Origin: a virus
Reading direction: 5' to 3' (one strand)
DNA: 27,601 nucleotides
IMG/VR virus record: IMGVR_UViG_3300008448_007198
Location: 1-27,601 of that record
In this document: in pieces, positions 20,765-27,601 of the stretch
How positions within the stretch are numbered: position 1 is the first letter of the stretch
Layout of the letters: every line of letters begins with the position of its first letter
Translations under genes and position numbers: made by a program
Notes under the pieces: model-generated
The model's input: only the letters and a program-made list of their open reading frames with translations
Told to the model about the DNA's origin: nothing
Database searches by the model: none

Positions 20765-21784
20765 ATGATTTGGTTAGATCACAAATACGTTAATCTATTA
20801 TCCGGTAGATTAGAAAGATTTGCTCGAGTCGGGGCAGAGACGTATCGATTCCGCTGTCCAATCTGCGGTGACTCCGAAAAAGATAAAAGAAAGACTCGTG
20901 GTTATGTCTTTCAACGAGGTGGCCAACTTCGTTACTTTTGTCATAACTGTGGCGCTTCTATGCGATTCCAGTATCTGATCAAGTCTATTGATCCTACACT
21001 ATATCTGGAGTATGTCAAGGAAAAAATCAAAGAAAACAATCAAGCAAACGAGACGCACGTATTTGCTCAAAAGATGAAGCCACCAGTCTTTGTTAAAGAA
21101 ACACAACTCTCGGAACTTATTAAAGTAAGTAAGTTGAAGCCAGAGCATCCTGTAAAGCAATGGGTTGAACGTAGACAGATTCCAAGTAATTCTCATTATA
21201 AGCTGTTCTACTGCAAGAAGTTTGCTTCATGGGTAAACTCTATTATCCCTGACAAATTTAATGCTACTGTAGAAGATGAACCTCGACTTATCATTCCATT
21301 CCTCGACGAAGACAAGAAACTCTTTGGTTTCCAAGGGCGATCATTCAAGAAGAATGGTTTAAGATATATTACCATCATGCTCGATGAAAGTAAACCAAAG
21401 ATTTTTGGAATGGATACTATTGATCGATCGAAAGATATATATTTAGTCGAGGGTCCAATTGATTCTTTATTTATTCCTAATGCTATAGCTTCTGCCGGGA
21501 GCGATTTGATTAGTCAATTGTTGTTGACAGATTTACCAAAAGATAGTATGATTATAGTATACGACAATGAACCACGCAATAAAGAAATTGTAAAGAAGAT
21601 TGAAAAAACAATTAATGCCGGATATCGTGTCTGTGTCTGGCCAACAAGTATCGAGCATAAAGACATCAATGATATGGTCTTGGCCGGATACACACCAGAG
21701 CAAGTGAAGGATATAATCGATGATTGCACCTACTCCGGACCAACAGCAAAACTTCACTTTACCTTGTGGAGAAAAGACCGTTGA
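20765..21784 (+). CDS. 61: DNA primase (T4 gp61-like, 339 aa)
   Basis: The N-terminal zinc-binding domain has CPIC (C31, C34) and CHNC (C59, C62), as in gp61/DnaG-type primases. The Toprim domain follows with the catalytic glutamate in VEGPIDS (E229) and metal-binding Asp in VYDNEPR (D267). Length matches T4 gp61 (about 340 aa). It synthesises RNA primers for lagging-strand replication with a partner helicase, which is not in the window. TTGGAG (20747-20752) lies 12 bases before the ATG. The C-terminal WRKDR end and the next gene's start are only a base apart. Confidence 0.93.
   Translation: MIWLDHKYVNLLSGRLERFARVGAETYRFRCPICGDSEKDKRKTRGYVFQRGGQLRYFCHNCGASMRFQYLIKSIDPTLYLEYVKEKIKENNQANETHVFAQKMKPPVFVKETQLSELIKVSKLKPEHPVKQWVERRQIPSNSHYKLFYCKKFASWVNSIIPDKFNATVEDEPRLIIPFLDEDKKLFGFQGRSFKKNGLRYITIMLDESKPKIFGMDTIDRSKDIYLVEGPIDSLFIPNAIASAGSDLISQLLLTDLPKDSMIIVYDNEPRNKEIVKKIEKTINAGYRVCVWPTSIEHKDINDMVLAGYTPEQVKDIIDDCTYSGPTAKLHFTLWRKDR
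21524..21552 (+). promoter_or_regulatory. Possible internal promoter in the primase gene
   Basis: TTGACA (21524-21529), a 17-base spacer and TATGAT (21547-21552). It could add transcription of the small genes and thyX downstream. Coding sequence can produce such matches, so this is tentative. Confidence 0.35.
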
Positions 21785-21785
21785 G

Positions 21786-21998
21786 ATGATTCAAAAGTTA
21801 CCAGAGCAAGATTTAACTTGGGTAGTCTATAATGCTAATATGATTAGCTATGCTCAGATGTTGATTATTCAGTATCGTGGACTTCAATTCTTTGATAGTT
21901 ATGTGAAGGTTGTTTCGCGAGATAATGTTGATGGAGCAAAAGGTATTATGTACTTTGATCCAGATTTATTTAATTTAATAGGAAATGGATATGGTTGA
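21786..21998 (+). CDS. Small phage protein (70 aa)
   Basis: I propose the ATG at 21786, one base after the primase stop. An in-frame ATG at 21720, with AAGGA upstream at 21707-21711, would give 92 residues overlapping the primase by 65 bases and is possible. The product is soluble and alpha/beta-like (DLTWVVYNANMISYAQML) with no cysteine or membrane segment in the shorter form. Family not recognised. It is coupled to the next gene by overlap. Confidence 0.6.
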   Translation: MIQKLPEQDLTWVVYNANMISYAQMLIIQYRGLQFFDSYVKVVSRDNVDGAKGIMYFDPDLFNLIGNGYG

Positions 21999-22248
21999 TA
22001 ATGAATACGGTGTAGAGTTTGAGTGGATTGAAATTAAGCAATTAAGAATCAATCGGACTGATGGCAAATGGCTTATTGAATATCGCCGTGAACCTCGCCT
22101 CTGGGCGGTTTGGGATAAGTGGTGGTGGTATAATGATGGCATATATTCAGAATATACTGACGCACTGAATAGAATTAAAGTTCTAAAGAATAATAAAGCC
22201 GTGAAGTTTGCTCGGTTTCGCAAAGTTTCAACAATTATTGTAGAATAA
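21991..22248 (+). CDS. Tryptophan-rich small protein (85 aa)
   Basis: AGGA (21980-21983) favours the ATG at 21991 over the in-frame ATG at 21985. The product is basic and rich in Trp and Tyr (RLWAVWDKWWWYND). The pattern of short strands and aromatics suggests a small OB-like or adaptor fold, but I recognise no family. It sits between the primase-linked gene and the SLOG-like gene and is part of the same tight run. Function unknown. Confidence 0.68.
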   Translation: MVDNEYGVEFEWIEIKQLRINRTDGKWLIEYRREPRLWAVWDKWWWYNDGIYSEYTDALNRIKVLKNNKAVKFARFRKVSTIIVE

Positions 22249-22257
22249 AGGTGTTTT

Positions 22258-22623
22258 ATGAAAGTAGTGATTGCCGGCTCAAGAAATATTGATGATTACA
22301 AGTTAGTTGTTGACACTATTAGTAAATCAGGATATAGTATAACTGAGGTTGTGAGTGGTTGCGCTGTTGGAGTCGATCGACTCGGTGAACAGTGGGCTCG
22401 AGCGAACAACATTCCAATTAAAGAAATGCCGGCCGATTGGTCTAATTACGGCAACTCCGCAGGTCCACAACGAAATAGAGCAATGGCAGAATATGCTGAT
22501 GCTGCTGTTGTTATTTGGGATGGACAATCTCGAGGATCTCGTAATATGATTGAGAACATGATTCGCAGAAAGAAGCCTTATCATATTGGTATGACTTCTA
22601 CAACACTTGAGGATTTTGTATGA
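22258..22623 (+). CDS. SLOG-domain (DUF2493-like) nucleotide-binding protein (121 aa)
   Basis: An AAAGGTG (22247-22253) supports the start. The Rossmann-like motifs are MKVVIAGSRN (1-10), VSGCAVGVDRLGEQWARAN (33-51) and PQRNRAMAEYADAAVVIWDG (69-88), which fit the SLOG superfamily (YspA/DprA-related) that binds nucleotides or signalling nucleotides. The length matches a single domain. Next to thyX, nrdA and nrdB it may sense or handle nucleotides; a role against host nucleotide-signal defences is also conceivable. Neither is shown. Its stop overlaps the next start (ATGA). Confidence 0.82.
   Translation: MKVVIAGSRNIDDYKLVVDTISKSGYSITEVVSGCAVGVDRLGEQWARANNIPIKEMPADWSNYGNSAGPQRNRAMAEYADAAVVIWDGQSRGSRNMIENMIRRKKPYHIGMTSTTLEDFV
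22310..22338 (+). promoter_or_regulatory. Possible internal promoter in the SLOG-like gene
   Basis: TTGACA (22310-22315), a 17-base spacer and TATAGT (22333-22338). It lies about 425 bases before thyX and could add transcription of the nucleotide-metabolism genes. A chance match within coding DNA is possible. Confidence 0.38.
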
Positions 22624-22763
22624 ATGATGCCTATCAAGAAGCTATGCGCTGGCTTGAAGAAAAGTATAATGAAGCTCTGAATAAAGACGATAAAGGTGAG
22701 ATGCTTACAATCGAGTGGATCATCAATACAGTTTATTTTGATAATGATATGAGGAATAGTTAA
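22620..22763 (+). CDS. Small acidic helical protein (47 aa)
   Basis: This short frame begins on an ATGA overlap with the SLOG-like gene and ends in a TAATG overlap with thyX, so it fits exactly between two coupled genes. It encodes a charged helical peptide (MNDAYQEAMRWLEEKYNEAL) with no membrane segment. The double coupling is good evidence that it is translated. Function unknown. Confidence 0.65.
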   Translation: MNDAYQEAMRWLEEKYNEALNKDDKGEMLTIEWIINTVYFDNDMRNS

Positions 22764-23467
22764 TGTCTAGAGTGAATTTGATTGGTATTACTAAACCCAG
22801 TGCGTATACAGAATGCACTAGTGCTAATGAACTTGTTGCTTGGGCAGCGCGAGTATCGAATCCTTCTAATCAGAATAATACTGCTACAGCATCTAAGCTT
22901 GTACAGTATCTTATCAAGAACCAGCATTGGTCACCTTTGGAGATAGTTCATGTTTCTATGGAAATTAAAACAACACGCGATATCGCTCGGCAAATTCTAC
23001 GCCACCGCTCCTTTGCATTCCAGGAATACTCTCAGCGCTACGCCGATCCAACAAAAGATCTTGGATTCGTTACAAGAGAAGCTCGTTTACAGGACACTAA
23101 GAACCGGCAAAACTCGGTAGAACTAGGACCAGACGAAAACCGGCTGGCTGAGGAATGGAACATTGTTCAAAAGCAAGCATTGAATGCTGCTAACTTTGCT
23201 TATCAATGGGCTACTGAACGTGGTATTGCTAAGGAACAAGCTCGTGTGGTTTTGCCTGAAGGTTGCACCGAATCGGTTATGATCATGTCGGGTTCGTTGC
23301 GCTCGTGGGTTCACTACTGCCAGCTTCGTATGGACAAGGCAACTCAGAAAGAGCACAGAATTATTGCAGAACAATGCTGGGATATTATTGGCCAACATTT
23401 CCCAGATGTGAAGAAAGCTCTTGATGATCTTGTAGCACATCAAGAATTTAAAAACAAGTTACCATAA
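22763..23467 (+). CDS. thyX: FAD-dependent thymidylate synthase ThyX (234 aa)
   Basis: The ThyX signature RHRx7SxR is present at residues 80-92 (RHRSFAFQEYSQR). It forms the dUMP and FAD binding site. A second conserved region is LPEGCTESVMIMSGSLRSW, followed by a C-terminal helix with DLVAHQEF. The length is within the usual 220-250 aa. It converts dUMP to dTMP using methylenetetrahydrofolate and NADPH. It replaces the ThyA-type enzyme (td) of T4 and, with NrdA/NrdB downstream, supplies dTTP for phage replication. The start overlaps the previous stop (TAATG). Confidence 0.95.
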   Translation: MSRVNLIGITKPSAYTECTSANELVAWAARVSNPSNQNNTATASKLVQYLIKNQHWSPLEIVHVSMEIKTTRDIARQILRHRSFAFQEYSQRYADPTKDLGFVTREARLQDTKNRQNSVELGPDENRLAEEWNIVQKQALNAANFAYQWATERGIAKEQARVVLPEGCTESVMIMSGSLRSWVHYCQLRMDKATQKEHRIIAEQCWDIIGQHFPDVKKALDDLVAHQEFKNKLP

Positions 23468-23531
23468 AAGAACTTATATATAAAGTTACTATGTAAAATG
23501 ATTGAAGCTATTGTAGCATTAGGAAGAGTGT

Positions 23532-25805
23532 ATGATAACAGTAATGAAGCGTGACGGAACACGCGAGCCACTAGACATTAATAAATTCCACAAAGTCGCT
23601 ATGTATGCATGTGAAGGTCTATCTGGCGTTTCTGTATCTGATCTCGAAATTAAAACTCATATTCAATTTTACGATAAGATCAAGTCGACTGACATTCAAG
23701 AGACTTTGATCAAGGCTGCTGCTGAGCTTATTACTGAAGAAGCACCGAATTATCAGTATGTTGCTGGTAGACTAATCAACTATAATCTTCGCAAAGAAGT
23801 TTATGGCGAGTATGAGCCCTGGCATCTATGGAAGCATTATAGCAAGGTTGTCATCGATGGATACTATGATAATGCTCTTGTAACTGCATATAATCAAGAA
23901 GATTGGAACGAACTAGCTGATTACATCGATCATGAACGTGATGGTCTTCTAACATACGCTGCCATGGAACAGTTCCGTGGCAAGTATCTCATCAAGAACC
24001 GTGTAACAGGAAAGTTTTACGAAACTCCACAGATGGCTTTCATGCTTATTGCCATGACTCTCTTCCAGAATTATACTAAAGACCGAATCAAGTGGGTAAA
24101 GGATCTCTATGATGCAATCAGTACTTTTGATATTAGTTTGCCTACTCCTATTATGGCAGGCGTCCGCTCACCTCAACGTCAATTTAGTTCGTGTGTACTT
24201 ATCGAAACTGATGACTCGCTGGATTCGATAAATGCTACAACATCAGCCATCGTCAAATATGTTAGTCAGAAAGCTGGAATTGGTATCGGTGGGGGTCGTA
24301 TTAGGGCTATTGGATCTCCTATACGCCGCGGCGATGCTTCTCACACTGGTGTTATTCCTTTTTGGAAGCATTTTCAGTCTGCTGTTAAATCTTGTAGCCA
24401 AGGCGGTGTCCGTGGTGGAGCAGCGACACTCTATTACCCCCTTTGGCATTACGAAGTGGAGGATCTACTTGTCCTAAAGAACAACAAGGGAACTGAAGAT
24501 AATCGTATTCGTCATTTAGATTATGGTGTTCAGTTTAATAAGGTAATGTATGAAAGACTTCTATCTGGAGATAATATCACTCTCTTCTCGCCTAGTGATG
24601 TCCCGGATCTCTACGAAGCGTTTTATACAGACAATGAAAAATTTAGAGAACTCTATGAAAAATATGAGCGCTCTACCAAAATCAGAAAAAAAACCATTTC
24701 TGCGATTGATCTCTTCTCAACCTTTATGCAAGAGCGAAAAGACACCGGACGAATCTATCTAATGAATGTTGACCATGTAAATGATCATGGATCGTTTATA
24801 AAAAATGTAGCTCCTATTCGTATGAGTAATCTGTGTTGTGAGATCACTCTTCCTACCACACCATTAAAGGACATTAATGATGAACATGGAGAGATTAGTC
24901 TCTGTACTCTTGCTGCTATCAACTGGGGAAAGATACGGAAGCCTAGCGACTTTGAAAAACCCTGCACCGTCGCGGTCCGCGCACTTGACGCTTTACTTGA
25001 TTATCAATCATATCCTGTTAGAGCCGCTGAAGTGGGTACTCACAACCGCCGCCCTCTTGGTGTGGGGATTATTAATTTTGCTTATTGGCTTGCTCGTAAT
25101 GATTCCACTTATTCCTCTCCTCATCTTGAGTTGGTTCATGAGTATGCTGAAGCCTGGTCGTATTACCTAATTAAAGCTTCGGTCGATCTCGCAGAAGAAA
25201 CGGGAGCCTGTCCGAAATCTAATGAGACAAAGTATCATCATGGTCTTATGCCAATTCATACTTACAAGAAAGAAGTTGATGAATTAGTCGACCCTAGTTA
25301 TAAAATGGACTGGGACTCTTTGAGTATAAGAGCAAATGTACTTGGAATTCGTAACTCGACTCTGATGGCTCTGATGCCGGCTGAAACCTCAGCTCAGATT
25401 AGCAATTCAACTAATGGTATTGAACCTCCTCGAGCTCTCATCTCGATCAAACAGTCAAAGGATGGCGTGCTCAAGCAGGTTGTTCCTGAGCTAAAGAGAT
25501 TAAAGAATAAATACGAGCTACTGTGGGATCAAAAGTCTCCAGAAGGATATCTGAAGATTATGGCAGTCTTACAAAAGTTTATTGATCAGGCAATTTCAGT
25601 AAACACTTCTTATAATCCTCTTTGCTATGATGATGAGAAGATTCCAATGTCTGAAATGATTAAGCATGTTCTTATGCATTATAAGTATGGTGGTAAAACA
25701 CTATACTATTTCAACACCTTTGATGGTGCTGGTGAAATTGAAGATTCTAAACCACTAGCACAAGGGCAATTAGATGATGAGGACTGTGACTCTTGTACAA
25801 TTTAA
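23532..25805 (+). CDS. nrdA: Ribonucleotide reductase class Ia large subunit NrdA (757 aa)
   Basis: Close in sequence and length to E. coli NrdA (761 aa). It has an N-terminal ATP-cone (VMKRDGTREPLDINKFHKVA), the active-site C221 in FSSC, NLCCE and GEISLCT carrying the other catalytic cysteines, and KTLYY, the radical-transfer tyrosine pair. It ends in DCDSCTI, the shuttle dithiol. It reduces ribonucleoside diphosphates together with NrdB at 26155. AGGAAG (23521-23526) precedes the ATG. Two small genes separate it from nrdB. No intein or intron is seen. Confidence 0.97.
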   Translation: MITVMKRDGTREPLDINKFHKVAMYACEGLSGVSVSDLEIKTHIQFYDKIKSTDIQETLIKAAAELITEEAPNYQYVAGRLINYNLRKEVYGEYEPWHLWKHYSKVVIDGYYDNALVTAYNQEDWNELADYIDHERDGLLTYAAMEQFRGKYLIKNRVTGKFYETPQMAFMLIAMTLFQNYTKDRIKWVKDLYDAISTFDISLPTPIMAGVRSPQRQFSSCVLIETDDSLDSINATTSAIVKYVSQKAGIGIGGGRIRAIGSPIRRGDASHTGVIPFWKHFQSAVKSCSQGGVRGGAATLYYPLWHYEVEDLLVLKNNKGTEDNRIRHLDYGVQFNKVMYERLLSGDNITLFSPSDVPDLYEAFYTDNEKFRELYEKYERSTKIRKKTISAIDLFSTFMQERKDTGRIYLMNVDHVNDHGSFIKNVAPIRMSNLCCEITLPTTPLKDINDEHGEISLCTLAAINWGKIRKPSDFEKPCTVAVRALDALLDYQSYPVRAAEVGTHNRRPLGVGIINFAYWLARNDSTYSSPHLELVHEYAEAWSYYLIKASVDLAEETGACPKSNETKYHHGLMPIHTYKKEVDELVDPSYKMDWDSLSIRANVLGIRNSTLMALMPAETSAQISNSTNGIEPPRALISIKQSKDGVLKQVVPELKRLKNKYELLWDQKSPEGYLKIMAVLQKFIDQAISVNTSYNPLCYDDEKIPMSEMIKHVLMHYKYGGKTLYYFNTFDGAGEIEDSKPLAQGQLDDEDCDSCTI

Positions 25806-25817
25806 CAGGAGTATTAA

Positions 25818-25961
25818 ATGGCAAAATCTGTTTCATCAAAAGACGCACATGTAAAAATTACAACTGGAACCTCACAAGACATAAGACGTCCTAAATTTTC
25901 TACTATGAATAAACACAAGAAGAGATCCTTCAAAGCATATCGAGGCCAAGGTCGCCGATAA
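25818..25961 (+). CDS. Small basic protein (47 aa)
   Basis: CAGGA lies just upstream, as expected for a real start. The protein is very basic and ends in STMNKHKKRSFKAYRGQGRR, a tail I recall from small proteins in other phages; its role is not known. It has no acidic segment and no membrane helix. It may bind nucleic acid. It sits between nrdA and the next small gene. Confidence 0.7.
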   Translation: MAKSVSSKDAHVKITTGTSQDIRRPKFSTMNKHKKRSFKAYRGQGRR

Positions 25962-25973
25962 CAGGAGTTGATT

Positions 25974-26150
25974 ATGAATTATATCATGTTGAACACGGAC
26001 AATTGGGAAGATGTTGGTAAATGGTATCGACTTGTTTCTTTAAATAGACGTACTAATAGTACTGCTACTGAATTGGTTTTAGAATATAATGGAAAAACAT
26101 TTGAACGAGTCGTGGCTTATCACCAAATTGAATGGGAAGAAGAAAGCTAA
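25974..26150 (+). CDS. Small acidic protein (58 aa)
   Basis: AGGAG (25963-25967) supports the ATG at 25974; an in-frame TTG at 25968 adds only two residues. It encodes an alpha/beta-like acidic protein (NTDNWEDVGKWYRLV, then EWEEES). No motif recognised. It lies four bases before nrdB in the same operon. Function unknown. Confidence 0.66.
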   Translation: MNYIMLNTDNWEDVGKWYRLVSLNRRTNSTATELVLEYNGKTFERVVAYHQIEWEEES

Positions 26151-26154
26151 TTAA

Positions 26155-27240
26155 ATGAGTGTGTTTACACAAAATAAAATTGATAATACTGAGCAACCGT
26201 GTTTCTTCGGAGAACCGGTTAATATTGCTCGCTATGATAAACAGCGGTATAATATTTTTGAAAAGTTAACTGAAAAACAACTTGGGTTTTTCTGGAGACC
26301 AGAAGAAATAGATCTTTCTCGTGATGGTAAAGACTTTAAAGGACTGAACGATCATGAAAAGCATATCTTTACATCTAATCTCAAGCGGCAAATTCTTCTT
26401 GACTCTGTACAGGGACGCGCGCCTAGCTTGGCTTTTCTTCCGATATGTTCGCTCCCCGAACTCGAAACCTGGATCCAAACTTGGGCATTTTCCGAGACGA
26501 TTCATAGTAGATCCTACACTCACATCATTCGAAACGTATATTCAGATCCGTCGCGGGTATTTGATGAAATGCTCGACATTGAAGAAATCTCAGAGTGCGC
26601 CGGAGACATCTCAAAACACTACGATCGATTAATCAAATCCAACAATCAGTACTCTCTCTTCCAACATGACAAGAAGCATATGTATGACCATAAGAAGGCA
26701 CTGTGGCTGTGTCTCAATGCAGTGAATGCACTGGAAGGAGTAAGATTCTATGTGTCCTTTGCGTGTTCATGGGCGTTTGCTGAAGTCAAGAAAATGGAAG
26801 GTAACGCTAAGATCATCAAACTCATTGCCAGAGATGAGAACATTCATCTTGCCTCTACTCAGCAACTCCTCAAAATTCTGCCGAAAGAAGATGAGGACTT
26901 TGCTCGCATACAAGAAGAGACTCGTGAAGAGTGCATTAAGATGTTCTATTCTGTAGTTGAACAGGAGAAAGAGTGGGCACGATATCTGTTTAAAGATGGG
27001 TCTATGATAGGACTGAATGAGCAATTGCTTTGCGACTACGTAGACCATATTGCAGCTAAGCGTATGGGTGCTATTGGATTAAATGGTAAACCTGGAGTTA
27101 ACCCTCTTCCATGGACACAGAAATGGATTGCAGGATCTGACGTACAAGTTGCTCCTCAAGAAACAGAAATCACCAGCTATATCAATGGTGGTGTTAAAAA
27201 AGATTTAGATGAAAATACTTTTAAGGGATTTCAATTATAA
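26155..27240 (+). CDS. nrdB: Ribonucleotide reductase class Ia small subunit NrdB (361 aa)
   Basis: Close to E. coli NrdB (376 aa). The di-iron and radical residues are in place: D83 in LLDSVQG, E114 and H117 in SETIHSRSY, the radical-bearing Y121, then LEGVRFYVSF and ARDENIH, which carry the other iron ligands. The C-terminus (GFQL) matches the tail that docks into NrdA. It makes the tyrosyl radical needed by NrdA. The C-terminus overlaps the next start (TAATG). Confidence 0.97.
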   Translation: MSVFTQNKIDNTEQPCFFGEPVNIARYDKQRYNIFEKLTEKQLGFFWRPEEIDLSRDGKDFKGLNDHEKHIFTSNLKRQILLDSVQGRAPSLAFLPICSLPELETWIQTWAFSETIHSRSYTHIIRNVYSDPSRVFDEMLDIEEISECAGDISKHYDRLIKSNNQYSLFQHDKKHMYDHKKALWLCLNAVNALEGVRFYVSFACSWAFAEVKKMEGNAKIIKLIARDENIHLASTQQLLKILPKEDEDFARIQEETREECIKMFYSVVEQEKEWARYLFKDGSMIGLNEQLLCDYVDHIAAKRMGAIGLNGKPGVNPLPWTQKWIAGSDVQVAPQETEITSYINGGVKKDLDENTFKGFQL

Positions 27241-27377
27241 TGGATTGGACAACATGCTCCTCGTGTGAGGAAGAATTTAAAATACTTACTGATACTACAA
27301 CTCGGCCTACGTTCTGTCCATTTTGTGCAGAGGAACTTGATCTTAAAGATCTTTTTGATGAAGAAGAAGATGAATAA
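27240..27377 (+). CDS. Small zinc-ribbon protein (45 aa)
   Basis: The start overlaps the nrdB stop (TAATG). C6xxC9 and C26xxC29 form a compact zinc ribbon, followed by a strongly acidic tail (EELDLKDLFDEEEDE). This layout is frequent in small phage proteins near nucleotide or replication genes. It may bind a protein partner through the acidic tail. Function unknown. Confidence 0.72.
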   Translation: MDWTTCSSCEEEFKILTDTTTRPTFCPFCAEELDLKDLFDEEEDE

Positions 27378-27409
27378 ATAAATCTTTCCGCTTGTTATGG
27401 AATAGATTT

Positions 27410-27601
27410 ATGTGGTTATTCGAAGACAAAGAATTTGTTCATGATGGCGAATGGTATGGTTTCGTATACCTTATTGAAAATCTGACCAATGGTAAGAAAT
27501 ACATAGGTCGTAAGTATCTTACAAAAGCTGGATACAAGACTGTCAAAGGTAAAAGGAAGAAGATCCGTGTAGAGTCCGATTGGGACGACTATTACGGGTC
27601 T
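27410..27601 (+). CDS. GIY-YIG family protein, 5' part only
   Basis: The frame runs off the window edge. The N-terminal region has GFVYLIENLTNGKKYIGRKY, the GIY-YIG nuclease signature (here G-F-V-Y and Y-I-G with R), followed by a basic region (KGKRKKIRVESDWDDYYGS). I recall this SDWxDYYGS block from a T4-like phage family labelled as putative endonucleases. Catalytic Glu and other downstream motifs lie outside the window. No clear Shine-Dalgarno precedes it; an AATAAATA lies at 27373-27380. Confidence 0.78.
   Translation, partial: MWLFEDKEFVHDGEWYGFVYLIENLTNGKKYIGRKYLTKAGYKTVKGKRKKIRVESDWDDYYGS

Overview
The window looks like part of the genome of a T4-superfamily tailed phage (contractile-tail type) that infects a Gram-negative host. 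The evidence is a T4 gp61-like primase, class Ia NrdA and NrdB, ThyX, T4-type late promoter boxes (TATAAATA), N-termini like the T4 capsid-targeting sequence, and an Rz/Rz1 spanin pair, which requires an outer membrane. Every gene I can support is on the + strand. Genes are packed tightly, with many ATGA, GTGA or TAATG start/stop overlaps. I see no tRNA, CRISPR or insertion sequence. No genus or host can be named from the sequence alone.

Layout. (1) 23-492: two small unknown genes. (2) 502-2734: an AT-rich, cargo-like block. It starts with a promoter and an RNA able to form an 18-bp stem. It then encodes a membrane glycosyltransferase, a secreted protein, a two-helix membrane protein and a 43-residue membrane peptide. 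(3) 2741-5614: sigma70-like promoters and a coupled array of small genes, including several zinc-binding proteins and two tiny membrane proteins with GTG or TTG starts. (4) 5642-7543: a small helical protein, a strong terminator, a probable PD-(D/E)XK nuclease and a HAD phosphatase. (5) 7540-18780: a head/virion block. Several proteins begin with a motif like that of T4 internal head proteins, including a KxDG ligase-family enzyme that is followed by an HxGH nucleotidylyltransferase. The block also has a Dps ferritin, a 735-residue repeat protein with many possible prohead-protease sites, and typical marine-phage structural proteins. (6) 18782-20689: a lysis block with an o-spanin gene nested inside the i-spanin gene and two holin-like membrane candidates; no endolysin is visible. 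(7) 20706-27601: replication and nucleotide metabolism (primase, SLOG-like protein, ThyX, NrdA, NrdB, a zinc ribbon protein and a partial GIY-YIG protein).

How it works together. Blocks 3 and 7 have sigma70-like promoters and fit early or middle expression: dNTP supply (NrdA, NrdB, ThyX) feeds replication (primase). Blocks 5 and 6 fit late expression through TATAAATA boxes: head assembly, packaging of internal proteins, then lysis. The main candidates for something new are the putative packaged ligase/nucleotidylyltransferase pair, the polyprotein-like 735-residue protein, the structured RNA at 537-620, promoters placed inside inverted repeats, two probably leaderless genes, and the surface-modification block.
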